Origin: Candidatus Uhrbacteria bacterium | Lineage (GTDB): Bacteria; Patescibacteriota; Patescibacteriia; UBA9934; UBA11717 | Assembly (NCBI GenBank): GCA_013203725.1 | Contig: JABMPK010000051.1 | Location: 1 to 11,215 of the forward strand | DNA: 11,215 bases | Direction of reading: 5' to 3' | Part shown: one piece after another, positions 1 through 7,008 of the stretch | Position numbering within the stretch: the stretch's first letter is position 1 | Layout: every line of letters begins with the position of its first letter | Position numbers and translations under genes: made by a program | The notes under the pieces: generated by a model | What the model saw: only the letters and a program-made list of their open reading frames with translations | Told to the model about the DNA's origin: nothing | Database searches by the model: none

Positions 1-2
1 TC

Positions 3-350
3 AGCGGTTCTCTATCCCTTGCTCTTGACGCTGTCACACACTGGTATGATAAAGGGACTCCGTTTGAGACAAAAGCGTTAAGCGACATAAGCCTGACACT
101 TTCCAAAGGCACATCAACAGCGCTTATCGGCCCTGTAGGTTCGGGGAAGACGACCCTTCTTGAAATCGCCGCAGGTGTGACCGTTCCCACAGAAGGTAGT
201 GTTAAGGGGGATGGCGGTATAGTGCGCGCCATGGCGTTTCAGTTTCCCGAGGATCACCTGTTTGGCGACACAGTAGAATCCTATGTGGCGTTCGGTCCGG
301 AGAACACCGGTGTTCGGGAGAATGAAATTCATGAAGTGGATATGGAGTAA
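3..350 (+). pseudogene. Truncated ECF-type ABC transporter ATPase (EcfA/CbiO-like), open at the left edge
   Basis: The frame is open from the window edge and reads as the N-terminal part of an energy-coupling-factor ATPase, which powers vitamin or metal uptake from the cytoplasmic face. Visible parts are the A-loop region (HWYDKGTPFETKAL), Walker A GPVGSGKTT at bases 129-155, and the Q-loop with Gln at 240-242 in FQFPEDHLFGDTVESYVAFG, which is close to the EcfA pattern. TAA at 348-350 ends the frame before the LSGGQ signature, Walker B and H-loop, so roughly the last 60% of a usual ATPase of about 280 residues is missing. I found no convincing continuation in the other frames; AQAVFVY just after the stop is only faintly like the expected helix. 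It cannot be a working ATPase as it stands. The family call is fairly sure; whether mutation or rearrangement broke it is unknown. Confidence 0.75.
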
Positions 351-457
351 GCCCAGGCCGTTTTCGTCTACTAAAAATTATCTACCTCTTTTTGTTCCAC
401 GAAGCGACGCGTAATAATAGATAGAAAAACAAATCTATTTATTATTATTTTTTTGTT

Positions 458-1237
458 ATGAACAATCTTGATATAGAGAAAGGTTTTCTTGATGGTGTGT
501 CGCCAAAAACGAGTTTTGTTTTTGGTGCTGCGTCAGGTATAGCGATACTAGCAGGAGTTGGATTCCTATTTTTGATGTTTGGCGGTGGCGCAGGCGCTAC
601 GAATCTTGCCTCAAACGACTCTGGAAACCAAGCGGCTGAAGCTGCTCCTGCGCCATCAGCGCAGCCAGCTGCTAGACCACCGGCTGGAGACCCGCCTCCA
701 GTCACAGCAGAGGATCACGTAAGAGGAGACGTAAACGCCCCACTTACATTTATTGAGTATTCTGATTTTGAATGCCCATTTTGCAAGAGGTTCCATCCAA
801 CAACATTGCAAATATTGGATGAGTATGAAGGAAAAGTGAAATTTGTGTATAGACATTTCCCCTTAAGCTTCCACAATCCATTGGCTACATCTGAAGCGAC
901 GGCGGTAGAGTGCGCTAACGAGCTAGCGGGTAACGATAAGTATTGGGAGATGAGTGATTTGATATTCGAAAACACAAGTTCGAATGGAAATGGACTACAA
1001 GTTTCGCAGCTATCCGATTTTGCTAAAGATATTGGGCTTAATTCGAATAAGTTTGAATCTTGTATGAATAGTGGAAAATTCGATGTGCATATTCTCGCTG
1101 ACCAATCCGGCGGAGCTGCGGCAGGTGTGACAGGGACCCCTGGCTCATTTCTAATTGACGCAGATGGAAATGCGCAGTTAATTTCTGGTGCTGTACCATA
1201 TCCGCAAATAAAGGCTCTAATTGACGCGGCGTTATAA
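458..1237 (+). CDS. Membrane-anchored DsbA-family thiol-disulfide oxidoreductase
   Basis: 259 residues. One N-terminal membrane segment (about residues 20-43) is followed by an Ala/Pro-rich linker (about 48-85) and a thioredoxin-fold DsbA-like domain, so the catalytic domain should lie outside the cytoplasmic membrane. The active site is C106-P-F-C109 in the context EYSDFECPFCKRFH, typical of BdbD/Thioredoxin_4 proteins. The cis-proline loop is G-T-P228. Cys152 and Cys202 sit where relatives often carry a second, structural cysteine pair. The likely job is introducing or isomerising disulfides in exported proteins. The ATG at 458 has no Shine-Dalgarno and follows an AT-rich tract with TATTAT-like -10 candidates at 440-448. 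No classical DsbB or VKOR gene is in the window, but the next gene encodes a four-cysteine membrane protein that might reoxidise it (inference). Confidence 0.9.
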   Translation: MNNLDIEKGFLDGVSPKTSFVFGAASGIAILAGVGFLFLMFGGGAGATNLASNDSGNQAAEAAPAPSAQPAARPPAGDPPPVTAEDHVRGDVNAPLTFIEYSDFECPFCKRFHPTTLQILDEYEGKVKFVYRHFPLSFHNPLATSEATAVECANELAGNDKYWEMSDLIFENTSSNGNGLQVSQLSDFAKDIGLNSNKFESCMNSGKFDVHILADQSGGAAAGVTGTPGSFLIDADGNAQLISGAVPYPQIKALIDAAL

Positions 1238-1242
1238 GAAAA

Positions 1243-1281
1243 AGACCAAGGTAACTGGTAGACTACCAGTTACCTTGGTCT
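1243..1281. repeat. Perfect palindrome: 19-base arms around one base
   Basis: The arms at 1243-1261 and 1263-1281 are exact reverse complements around A1262, giving a stem of about 18 bp with a three-base loop in RNA. It begins six bases after the dsbA-like stop codon and ends 14 bases before the next start. There is no T-tract on the plus side; the only homopolymer flank is AAAAA on the left, which would be a U-run for minus-strand transcripts. On the plus strand it could be a 3'-end or mRNA-stabilising hairpin between two genes of one transcript, or a protein-binding site. Confidence 0.85.
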
Positions 1282-1295
1282 ACTGACATTACAGC

Positions 1296-1880
1296 ATGAA
1301 TAAAAAATTAAAACATTCATCGGATGCATTATCTGGGATTACGTCCGTATTGAAGAGGCCTTGGTACCTGATGCTTGGAATAATTGTTGCGGCAGCACTT
1401 TTGTTATTTGCTATATGGCTTCCTAACATCTCGTTAATGGTAAGCACTATCATTTCTCCGGATATAGCATTCATTTTGAAGGCGAGAATATTGTGGGGTT
1501 CTTTGGGTGCGCTTGATACAAATTTTACTGTGCTCACGAGGACATTCACGATAGCTATTGCACTCTTGACCGGGTTAAACATAACAATGTTAACCTACTA
1601 CATACGAAGACGCCTTAAAATTGAGAAATCTGCGGGCACGAGCGTCCTTGGTATGCTCATTGGACTTGTTGGTGTAGGGTGCGCATCTTGTGGTTCTGTT
1701 ATATTGTCGTCATTCGTTGGAGTTGGTGCAGCAACAGGGTTTATAGGTGTCTTGCCATTGCATGGGTCTGAGTTTGGTTTGTTGGGAGTGTGTTTGTTGA
1801 TTTATGCTAACTACAAGATTGCACTCAAAATAAATATGCCAATAGTGTGCAGTACCGGACAAGCCGCTAGTAAGAAATAA
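1296..1880 (+). CDS. Polytopic membrane protein with CxxC motif and four cysteines, function unknown
   Basis: 194 residues with about four or five hydrophobic spans (roughly 22-44, 83-103, 117-137, 140-155 and 160-178). The protein has exactly four cysteines: a pair in G-C129-A-S-C132-G, within or at the end of the third span, then Cys166 in the last span and Cys185 near the C-terminus. Two cysteine pairs in a small four-helix membrane protein is the layout of DsbB and VKOR, although I see no sequence similarity to either. The gene lies between a DsbA-like gene and a DUF3105 gene, 58 bases downstream of the former and across a long palindrome. A role in reoxidising the DsbA-like protein is inference from cysteine count and context. 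Metal binding by GCASCG is an alternative. I do not recognise the family with confidence. Confidence 0.8.
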   Translation: MNKKLKHSSDALSGITSVLKRPWYLMLGIIVAAALLLFAIWLPNISLMVSTIISPDIAFILKARILWGSLGALDTNFTVLTRTFTIAIALLTGLNITMLTYYIRRRLKIEKSAGTSVLGMLIGLVGVGCASCGSVILSSFVGVGAATGFIGVLPLHGSEFGLLGVCLLIYANYKIALKINMPIVCSTGQAASKK

Positions 1881-1891
1881 AAACATGGAGT

Positions 1892-2392
1892 ATGATAAAC
1901 AAAGATAAGTACATAAATATAGCAGTGATATCCGTTCCGCTATTATTCATTGTAGGATTTATTGCTTGGTCCTTGGCCAAGCCTCTTCCCGGTGAAACGG
2001 TAACTTCACAAGGGAACGATCATCTACAGTCAATAAGTGAAGAACACATTGCATACAGCACGAAGCCACCAACATCTGGCCCACACCTTGGCAGTAAAGC
2101 CAGTTGGGGTGTTCATGATGAACAGATAAGTGACGAGTTGCAGCTGCATAATCTGGAGGACGGCGGTGTTATAATCCACTATGATCCAGTAACAGTGAGT
2201 GATGATGAAGTATCACAGATCACGTCTATTGTTGCCGGCGATCTTGATAGAGTGATAGTTGCTCCGTATGCAGATATGGAAACGGCCATCACGTTGACTG
2301 CCTGGGGTAAAATCATGAGGCTTGAAAATGTGAACAGTGAAGAGATTGTCCGATTCGTTAATGCGTATAAAGGTATCGACCACCACAGATAG
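1892..2392 (+). CDS. DUF3105 domain protein, membrane-anchored
   Basis: 166 residues. A signal-anchor helix covers about residues 8-28, and the rest should be outside the membrane. It carries the two landmarks I associate with DUF3105: T61-S-G-P-H-L-G and H86-N-L-E-D-G-G-V followed by I-H-Y-D-P. Many relatives, as I recall them, have a second His where Asp90 stands here. There are no cysteines, so it is not itself a thiol enzyme. The biochemical role of the family is not established. The start lies 11 bases after the upstream stop codon, so co-transcription with the membrane gene is likely. A GGAG touches the start codon (1887-1890, one base away), too close for a normal ribosome binding site. 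The gene ends in TAG. Family call good; function open. Confidence 0.8.
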   Translation: MINKDKYINIAVISVPLLFIVGFIAWSLAKPLPGETVTSQGNDHLQSISEEHIAYSTKPPTSGPHLGSKASWGVHDEQISDELQLHNLEDGGVIIHYDPVTVSDDEVSQITSIVAGDLDRVIVAPYADMETAITLTAWGKIMRLENVNSEEIVRFVNAYKGIDHHR

Positions 2393-2465
2393 TCTGGTGT
2401 TCGCGTGTGAAGCTAGGGAGCGGTAGTCTTAGGTTATTTTTTAAGTGGGATAATCCCTGTCTTGT

Positions 2466-2495
2466 GCCAGTTCTGCTCGATCGAGCAGAACTGGC
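2466..2495. repeat. Perfect 30-base palindrome
   Basis: Bases 2466-2480 and 2481-2495 are exact reverse complements with no spacer; the centre is TCGATCGA. It lies 73 bases after the DUF3105 stop and 16 bases before the -35 box of the RND promoter. No T-run follows on either strand, so it is not a textbook intrinsic terminator. It may still end or stabilise the upstream transcript, or act as an operator for the RND gene. Confidence 0.85.
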
Positions 2496-2511
2496 AAATG
2501 TTGCTTAAACC

Positions 2512-2541
2512 TTGACAAAAGTGATTAAAACGTGCTAGGTT
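2512..2541 (+). promoter_or_regulatory. Sigma70-type promoter of the RND gene
   Basis: TTGACA at 2512-2517 is followed after 18 bases by TAGGTT at 2536-2541, with TG at 2533-2534 forming an extended -10. The predicted transcription start (about 2547-2549) is only a few bases from the ATG at 2551, and no Shine-Dalgarno fits in between, so the transcript would be leaderless or nearly so. Confidence 0.7.
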
Positions 2542-2550
2542 GCGGCATAT

Positions 2551-5500
2551 ATGAATATGCATAACCGCTCTCAAAACAAGGTTGTTGACCTCATTTTCAA
2601 CAACATTAAAATCATTGCACTCCTGTTCCTTTTCTTGACTGCCTTCGGTGTAGCTACCTTCTCAAGTATCCCGCGTGGAGGTTTTCCAGAGGTGACTGTC
2701 AACATCGCCATGGTGACCGTGCCATATCCAAATGCGACGGCTCTTCAGGTGGAAGAGCATATTGCGGGACCGTTGGAAAGCGCATTGGATAAAATCGAAA
2801 ACGTGGAAAGTGTAGAGACTGTGTCTACGGATAACGCGGGGCTTGCAATCGTGACGATTGATGCTCAGGCAAACATCAACGACACTGTTGCCGAGATTAC
2901 GGACGAAGTAAACGCAATTCGATTCCCAGAGGACGCGATGGATCCTGTTGTAGATAAGTTTGATGTTGCCATGGTTGGTGATTTCATGATCGGTATCATT
3001 GGTGCTACGAATCCTTGGGTACTGTACGAAGTTGCTCGTGACATTGAACGCGAGTTAGAGTCAGTTGATGGGGTTAAGAGTATTGAACAGATGAACCCAC
3101 TCACACCGGAGCTTGTTGTTACTTTTCGACAAGAAGATTTGGATAGATTTGGTTTGGCTCGTCATGAAGTTGAAAGCGTATTAAAGTTTGCAAACTTCAA
3201 CGCTCCTGTTGGCTCGTTTAAGAACGGCGAGAATCAGGACGTGAATGTTAGTTTAGAAAAAAGAGTAGACACTGTTAACGAGTACAAGGTTTTCAATGTC
3301 GCTGAAGGCGTGATGCTGCAAGAGGTAGCAAACGTAGAGATTGTATTGAACAACAACGATAAGTATAACCGGATAGGCTTCCGAGATGAGGCCGATCCTC
3401 TTTCTGATATCAACATCGAGCGCGCAATCGTGCTGTCTGTTTCAAGTGACAAGGGTTCTGACTTGCTGACATTGGAGGACGACTTGCACGCAAAGATGGA
3501 GAAGATCGAAAGTGATGAGAAGTACGGAGGTATAAATGTGGTATCAATGTTTTCTATGGCAGAGTCTACTCGTCTTCAGATAGACGAGATTAAGGGATCG
3601 CTTCTTGGTCAGCCTATTGAGGCACTTGGCAGCTTTGATTTCCTTGGGTACATGTTTGGAGGACTTTTCCTAGTTGTACTTTTGTTATTCCTATTCATGA
3701 ACGCGCGTATTGCTATCATGGCAGCACTTGCGATTCCGTTGTCTCTGTTTGTTACTACGATCTATCTGAGCATGATAGGTATTGTGTTGAATACTCTAGT
3801 TCTATTTGCGATGATTTTGGCGATCGGACTTGTAGTAGACCCTACAATTGTTTTCTTGGAGTCAATGCAGCGTTTTAAAGAACAAGGATTCGATGGACGC
3901 GAAGCTGCAGTCAAAACTATCAAAACAGTTGGAGTTGGAATAACATTGGCGGTTTTGACAAACATCTTGGTGTTCGTGCCATTTGGAATCGTTTCTGGTT
4001 TCTTTGGTGAGATTATCAAGTTTATCCCAGTTACAATTATCCCATCGATGGTCGCATCACTGTTGATCCCGGTTCTATTTATGATGCCAGTTGCCGCAAA
4101 GGTACTGAAACCAAAAAAGAATATCGATCGAAGTGTGGACCCTGAGCTTGTTGGCGTATGGAAGGTGTCACGCGCTATTGGTAAGGCGGTTTCATGGACT
4201 TTGTCTAAGGGAAAAGGGTTTGCATTCCTACGAATATTGATCGTGGCGTTGGCGATTTCTTTACCGTTTGCAATCCAAGGAGCGTTAATATCGTCAGGAG
4301 AGGTTGAGATAGTGCAGTTCTCATCGGCTGCTGACTCTGACGCGTTCTTCTTGCAGGCTACGATTGATACCGCTACCGATTTTGAAGACGCGGTTTACGG
4401 TGTTGCCGTTCCTATTCAGGACATGGTCGCAGCACAACCAGAGGTTCGTGACTTTAGCTACATGCAACAGACAGGTAACTCATACATGCTTTTGGTGAAC
4501 TTGCTGCCTTATCAGTTGCGAGAGGATGAGGGTATGCGAACATCAATCGAACTTGTTGAAGATATTGAAGAGGTGATAGAGCAACTCGACCTGGACGCTG
4601 AGTTCTTTGTTCTCGCCGACGGTGCTGGACCATCGCTTGAGGAGTTTGCAGTTAAAGTGAGACTTCTTGGAGATGACTCAGAGATATTGGCAGTAGCGTC
4701 AGAAGACGTTCGGCAGTTCCTACTTTCATTGGAAGGCGTCACCGAGGTTCAAGATAACGTATCGGACGTAACGTCTGGTGGGTCTATCGTACTAGAGCTA
4801 GATGACGACGACATGTTTACGCGTAATCCAATGATGGTATACGGATTGATTGCGAATCAAATTGCAGAAAATGATATTGGAAGTGTAACAATTGACGATA
4901 CGAATTTTGACATCGTGTCTAAAATCGAGCCTCGAGTTGCGTCTATAAACGAGATAAAGAACATCTCGGTGTTTGACGCTCCAGACGAGTTACCTCCAGG
5001 AATGGAGGAGAAGATAGTAGATGTGAACGTCGGTGATTTGCTAGTTGGAATAAAAGAGTACGCGCCAGAATCAATTCGTCGTGCTAACGGTAAGAGATAT
5101 ATAGAAGTGTCTGCTGCAATTAGTGACGACGTTACAGCGCTAGAGATACAGAATCAGCTAGACGAGTACTTGAGCCCAGAAAAGCTAACGATGCTTGGGT
5201 TGGCTGAGGACGCTACAGACTTTAAGGGTGAAGCTGACTCAATTACGAAGTCGTTTACAGAGCTTGGAATTTCACTGCTCGTTGCGATTTTCATGATCTA
5301 CGTACTGCTTGTAGCCTTTTTCCGATCGTACCTAGAGCCGTTCATAATCCTGTTCGCGATTCCATTGGGACTGATTGGAGTAATACTGGCTGTTTGGATG
5401 ACAACAGGTCAGCTTGGATTCCTAGAGTTGCTTGGGGTGGTTGCTATGGCGGGTATTGTGGTCAATGTGACGATTCTGTTGCTTGACTATGCCAACCAGC

Positions 5501-5814
5501 AGTTAAAGCACGGAGCGACGCCTGAGAAGGCTATCGCGACGTCTGTTGCAGTGCGGTTCCGACCGATTGTACTTACGCAGCTTACAGCGTTTGGATCACT
5601 GATCCCGTTAGTGTTTATTTCACCATTCTGGAAAGGACTTGCTGCCGCAATCATATTTGGAATCGCAACCTCGGCAATCTTGTCACTGTTTGTGACACCG
5701 GTACTGTATGTATGGGTTCACAAGATTGGTCGTGGACTACGAATGCTTCCTGGAGTTTCGCGGAAGTTGAAGGGCAAGTTGAAACGGATTCCTAAGTTCA
5801 AAGTTACAGTATAA
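2551..5814 (+). CDS. RND-family permease (AcrB/HAE1-like)
   Basis: 1087 residues, a normal length for an HAE1-type pump subunit, with the duplicated layout: TM1 (about 20-40), a large extracytoplasmic loop (about 41-360), TM2-6 (about 364-520), TM7 (about 558-578), a second loop (about 580-900) and TM8-12 (about 903-1052). Such proteins export hydrophobic compounds using the proton gradient. In TM4 the usual D-D/D-N proton-relay pair reads D430-P431 (IGLVVDPTIVFLES), so one acid is kept and the second position is proline. In TM10 the position of AcrB Lys940 is Asn972 (GIVVNVTILLLDY), as in many non-AcrB members, with Asp979 further along. No membrane-fusion adaptor or outer-membrane channel gene is nearby, suggesting a stand-alone permease, as would suit a cell without an outer membrane. 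Substrate unknown. ATG 2551 is chosen from promoter spacing; ATG 2557 is an alternative. Confidence 0.92.
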   Translation: MNMHNRSQNKVVDLIFNNIKIIALLFLFLTAFGVATFSSIPRGGFPEVTVNIAMVTVPYPNATALQVEEHIAGPLESALDKIENVESVETVSTDNAGLAIVTIDAQANINDTVAEITDEVNAIRFPEDAMDPVVDKFDVAMVGDFMIGIIGATNPWVLYEVARDIERELESVDGVKSIEQMNPLTPELVVTFRQEDLDRFGLARHEVESVLKFANFNAPVGSFKNGENQDVNVSLEKRVDTVNEYKVFNVAEGVMLQEVANVEIVLNNNDKYNRIGFRDEADPLSDINIERAIVLSVSSDKGSDLLTLEDDLHAKMEKIESDEKYGGINVVSMFSMAESTRLQIDEIKGSLLGQPIEALGSFDFLGYMFGGLFLVVLLLFLFMNARIAIMAALAIPLSLFVTTIYLSMIGIVLNTLVLFAMILAIGLVVDPTIVFLESMQRFKEQGFDGREAAVKTIKTVGVGITLAVLTNILVFVPFGIVSGFFGEIIKFIPVTIIPSMVASLLIPVLFMMPVAAKVLKPKKNIDRSVDPELVGVWKVSRAIGKAVSWTLSKGKGFAFLRILIVALAISLPFAIQGALISSGEVEIVQFSSAADSDAFFLQATIDTATDFEDAVYGVAVPIQDMVAAQPEVRDFSYMQQTGNSYMLLVNLLPYQLREDEGMRTSIELVEDIEEVIEQLDLDAEFFVLADGAGPSLEEFAVKVRLLGDDSEILAVASEDVRQFLLSLEGVTEVQDNVSDVTSGGSIVLELDDDDMFTRNPMMVYGLIANQIAENDIGSVTIDDTNFDIVSKIEPRVASINEIKNISVFDAPDELPPGMEEKIVDVNVGDLLVGIKEYAPESIRRANGKRYIEVSAAISDDVTALEIQNQLDEYLSPEKLTMLGLAEDATDFKGEADSITKSFTELGISLLVAIFMIYVLLVAFFRSYLEPFIILFAIPLGLIGVILAVWMTTGQLGFLELLGVVAMAGIVVNVTILLLDYANQQLKHGATPEKAIATSVAVRFRPIVLTQLTAFGSLIPLVFISPFWKGLAAAIIFGIATSAILSLFVTPVLYVWVHKIGRGLRMLPGVSRKLKGKLKRIPKFKVTV

Positions 5815-5912
5815 AAGAACATCCATTAGAGTGATCGCATAAGTGCTAATAAGAATAGGTCATATTGGTCCTATAAGACCTATATTCAAAAGCTTTACAC
5901 CGAGCCACAACC

Positions 5913-5946
5913 AAAACACCACCAGGATATTTCCTGGTGGTGTTTT
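5913..5946. terminator. Bidirectional intrinsic terminator
   Basis: A 15-bp perfect stem (5913-5927 with 5932-5946) closes on the loop TATT. Its outer ends are AAAA and TTTT, giving a U-run on both strands. It lies between the RND gene and the convergent superoxide dismutase gene, two bases beyond the latter's stop codon, and serves both. Confidence 0.92.
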
Positions 5947-5948
5947 GC

Positions 5949-6554
5949 TTACGCAAGATTACTCTCAACGAACTCCCAGTTTACATGCCCCCAGAATCCC
6001 GCAATAAATCCACCGCGGTCGTTCTTGAAATCTAGGTAGTACGCGTGCTCCCAGACGTCGAGTGTTAGCAATGGTGCAAGGTCGGTCCCAGCAGGCGTCT
6101 GCGCGTCGTGGTAGTCGCTCACGCTTAGCTTGCCGCTTGAGTCTTGTACAAGCCACACCCAGCCAGAGCCAAAGTGTGAAGCGGCCGATGCTGCGAACTT
6201 CTCCTTAAACGCGTCGAAACTTCCAAAATCGCGATCAATGAGCTCGAATATTTTGCCCCCTAGCAAACCCGAGCTCGTAGGGACAGGTCGCGACCTGTCC
6301 GCTTCCAGACAATTCCAGAAGAAGGAGTGATTGAAGTGCTGCGCTGCGAGGTTGAAGATCTTTTGGTCTGATCCTCGCGAAGCAGTGATAGTCGTCACGA
6401 GTTCATTGTCCGCAAGCTCATGTCCTTCGAGCGCAGTATTGAGCTTACTTACGTATCCAGCATGATGTTTGCCATGATGACGCGAAAATGTCTCAGCGGA
6501 GGTCCAGTCTCCAAAGCTTTCAGGGTCGAAGGGAAGGTCTGGTAATGTATGCAT
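5949..6554 (-). CDS. sodB: Superoxide dismutase, Fe/Mn family, probably Fe-type
   Basis: 201 residues, full length for the family. It converts superoxide to oxygen and hydrogen peroxide in the cytoplasm. The four metal ligands are present: His26 (in SRHHGKHHAGY), His76 (AAQHFNHSFFWNC), Asp166 and His170 (LDVWEHAYYLDF). The second-sphere glutamine is Gln72 in the N-terminal half (AAQ), and Ala151 stands where MnSODs carry theirs, so iron or cambialistic use is favoured over strict manganese use. GSGW (129-132) is intact. It is convergent with the RND gene and divergent from mscL. The ATG at 6554 has no Shine-Dalgarno; TATAAA on the minus strand (6574-6569) would give a leader of only about eight bases. 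The presence of SOD suggests exposure to oxygen. Confidence 0.96.
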   Translation of the reverse strand: MHTLPDLPFDPESFGDWTSAETFSRHHGKHHAGYVSKLNTALEGHELADNELVTTITASRGSDQKIFNLAAQHFNHSFFWNCLEADRSRPVPTSSGLLGGKIFELIDRDFGSFDAFKEKFAASAASHFGSGWVWLVQDSSGKLSVSDYHDAQTPAGTDLAPLLTLDVWEHAYYLDFKNDRGGFIAGFWGHVNWEFVESNLA

Positions 6555-6568
6555 AGAATAGTTTTATT

Positions 6569-6574
6569 TTTATA
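6569..6574 (-). promoter_or_regulatory. Possible -10 box of the sod gene
   Basis: TATAAA on the minus strand lies about 14 bases before the start codon. I see no good -35 box and no TGn extension, so this is weak. Confidence 0.35.
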
Positions 6575-6613
6575 GACTCATCTTAGCATCAGTGAGCGGA
6601 TCATAAAAGCTCG

Positions 6614-6622
6614 TGGTATAAT
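6614..6622 (+). promoter_or_regulatory. Extended -10 promoter of mscL
   Basis: TGG-TATAAT gives a perfect -10 hexamer (6617-6622) with a TGn extension; no clear -35. The in-frame ATG at 6625 lies between the -10 and the expected transcription start at about 6629-6631, so it cannot be the real start. ATG 6631 would be leaderless. Confidence 0.75.
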
Positions 6623-6630
6623 CTATGCGT

Positions 6631-6951
6631 ATGAAAGATAAAGTAAAAAAACAAGTACAAGGATTTGTCGCCTTTGTTCGAGAGCAGGGGGTGATGGGGT
6701 TGGCGATAGGTTTTGTTTTGGGAGGGTCGACCAAAGAATTGATATCGAGCTTTGTTGATGACATTATCCGCCCGATACTTAATCTTCTGATTGGCTCAAC
6801 TGTCGGTCTGGAAGAACTTGCTTTTTACAATATCAAGTATGGATCCTTTCTTGTTTCGTTGATCGACTTCATAATGATTGCGGCCGTCGTATACTTTGTC
6901 TTCAAAGGATTCAAGCTACACAGACTAGACCTAAAAAAAGAGACTAAGTAA
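6631..6951 (+). CDS. mscL: Large-conductance mechanosensitive channel MscL, short form
   Basis: 106 residues from ATG 6631. MscL forms a membrane pore that opens under tension and releases solutes on hypo-osmotic shock. The N-terminal amphipathic helix (KKQVQGFVAFVREQG) leads into TM1, with the small-residue pore pattern GLAIGFVLGGSTKELISSFV and the DDIIRPILNLLIG turn. The periplasmic loop is short, TM2 is at about residues 72-92, and the tail is brief and basic (FKLHRLDLKKETK). Typical MscL proteins have about 130-150 residues; the missing part is mainly the cytoplasmic helical bundle, which is known to be dispensable for gating in model proteins. The start is fixed by the promoter rather than by a ribosome binding site: a longer reading from 6625 would begin upstream of the expected transcript end. 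Monocistronic, divergent from sod. Confidence 0.88.
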   Translation: MKDKVKKQVQGFVAFVREQGVMGLAIGFVLGGSTKELISSFVDDIIRPILNLLIGSTVGLEELAFYNIKYGSFLVSLIDFIMIAAVVYFVFKGFKLHRLDLKKETK

Positions 6952-6954
6952 TTC

Positions 6955-6992
6955 TTCACGTTTTAAGACTCAGGTGGGTTTGAAAACGTGAA
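6955..6992 (+). terminator. Weak hairpin after mscL
   Basis: A 10-bp stem (6955-6964 with 6983-6992) closes an 18-base loop between mscL and rlmH. The stem is AT-rich and no real U-run follows, so termination would be weak. It may only be an intergenic hairpin. Confidence 0.35.
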
Positions 6993-6997
6993 AAGTT

Positions 6998-7003
6998 TAT
7001 ATT
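6998..7003 (+). promoter_or_regulatory. -10 box of rlmH
   Basis: TATATT lies five bases before ATG 7009, which places the expected transcription start on the start codon itself. No -35 at a suitable distance and no TGn extension, so this is a moderate call for a leaderless transcript. Confidence 0.45.
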
Positions 7004-7008
7004 GATTG

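Noticed and set aside
413..443. AT-only hairpin before the DsbA-like gene
   Set aside because: A 10-bp A/T-rich stem with a bulge is expected by chance in such an AT-rich gap. The T-run that follows is separated from it and sits in the presumed promoter.
5855..5883. Inverted repeat ATAGGTC/GACCTAT after the RND gene
   Set aside because: Only seven bases per arm with a 15-base loop, several alternative pairings, and a clear terminator lies 30 bases further on.
6625..6630. Upstream ATG of mscL
   Set aside because: It lies three bases after the TATAAT box, upstream of any likely transcription start.
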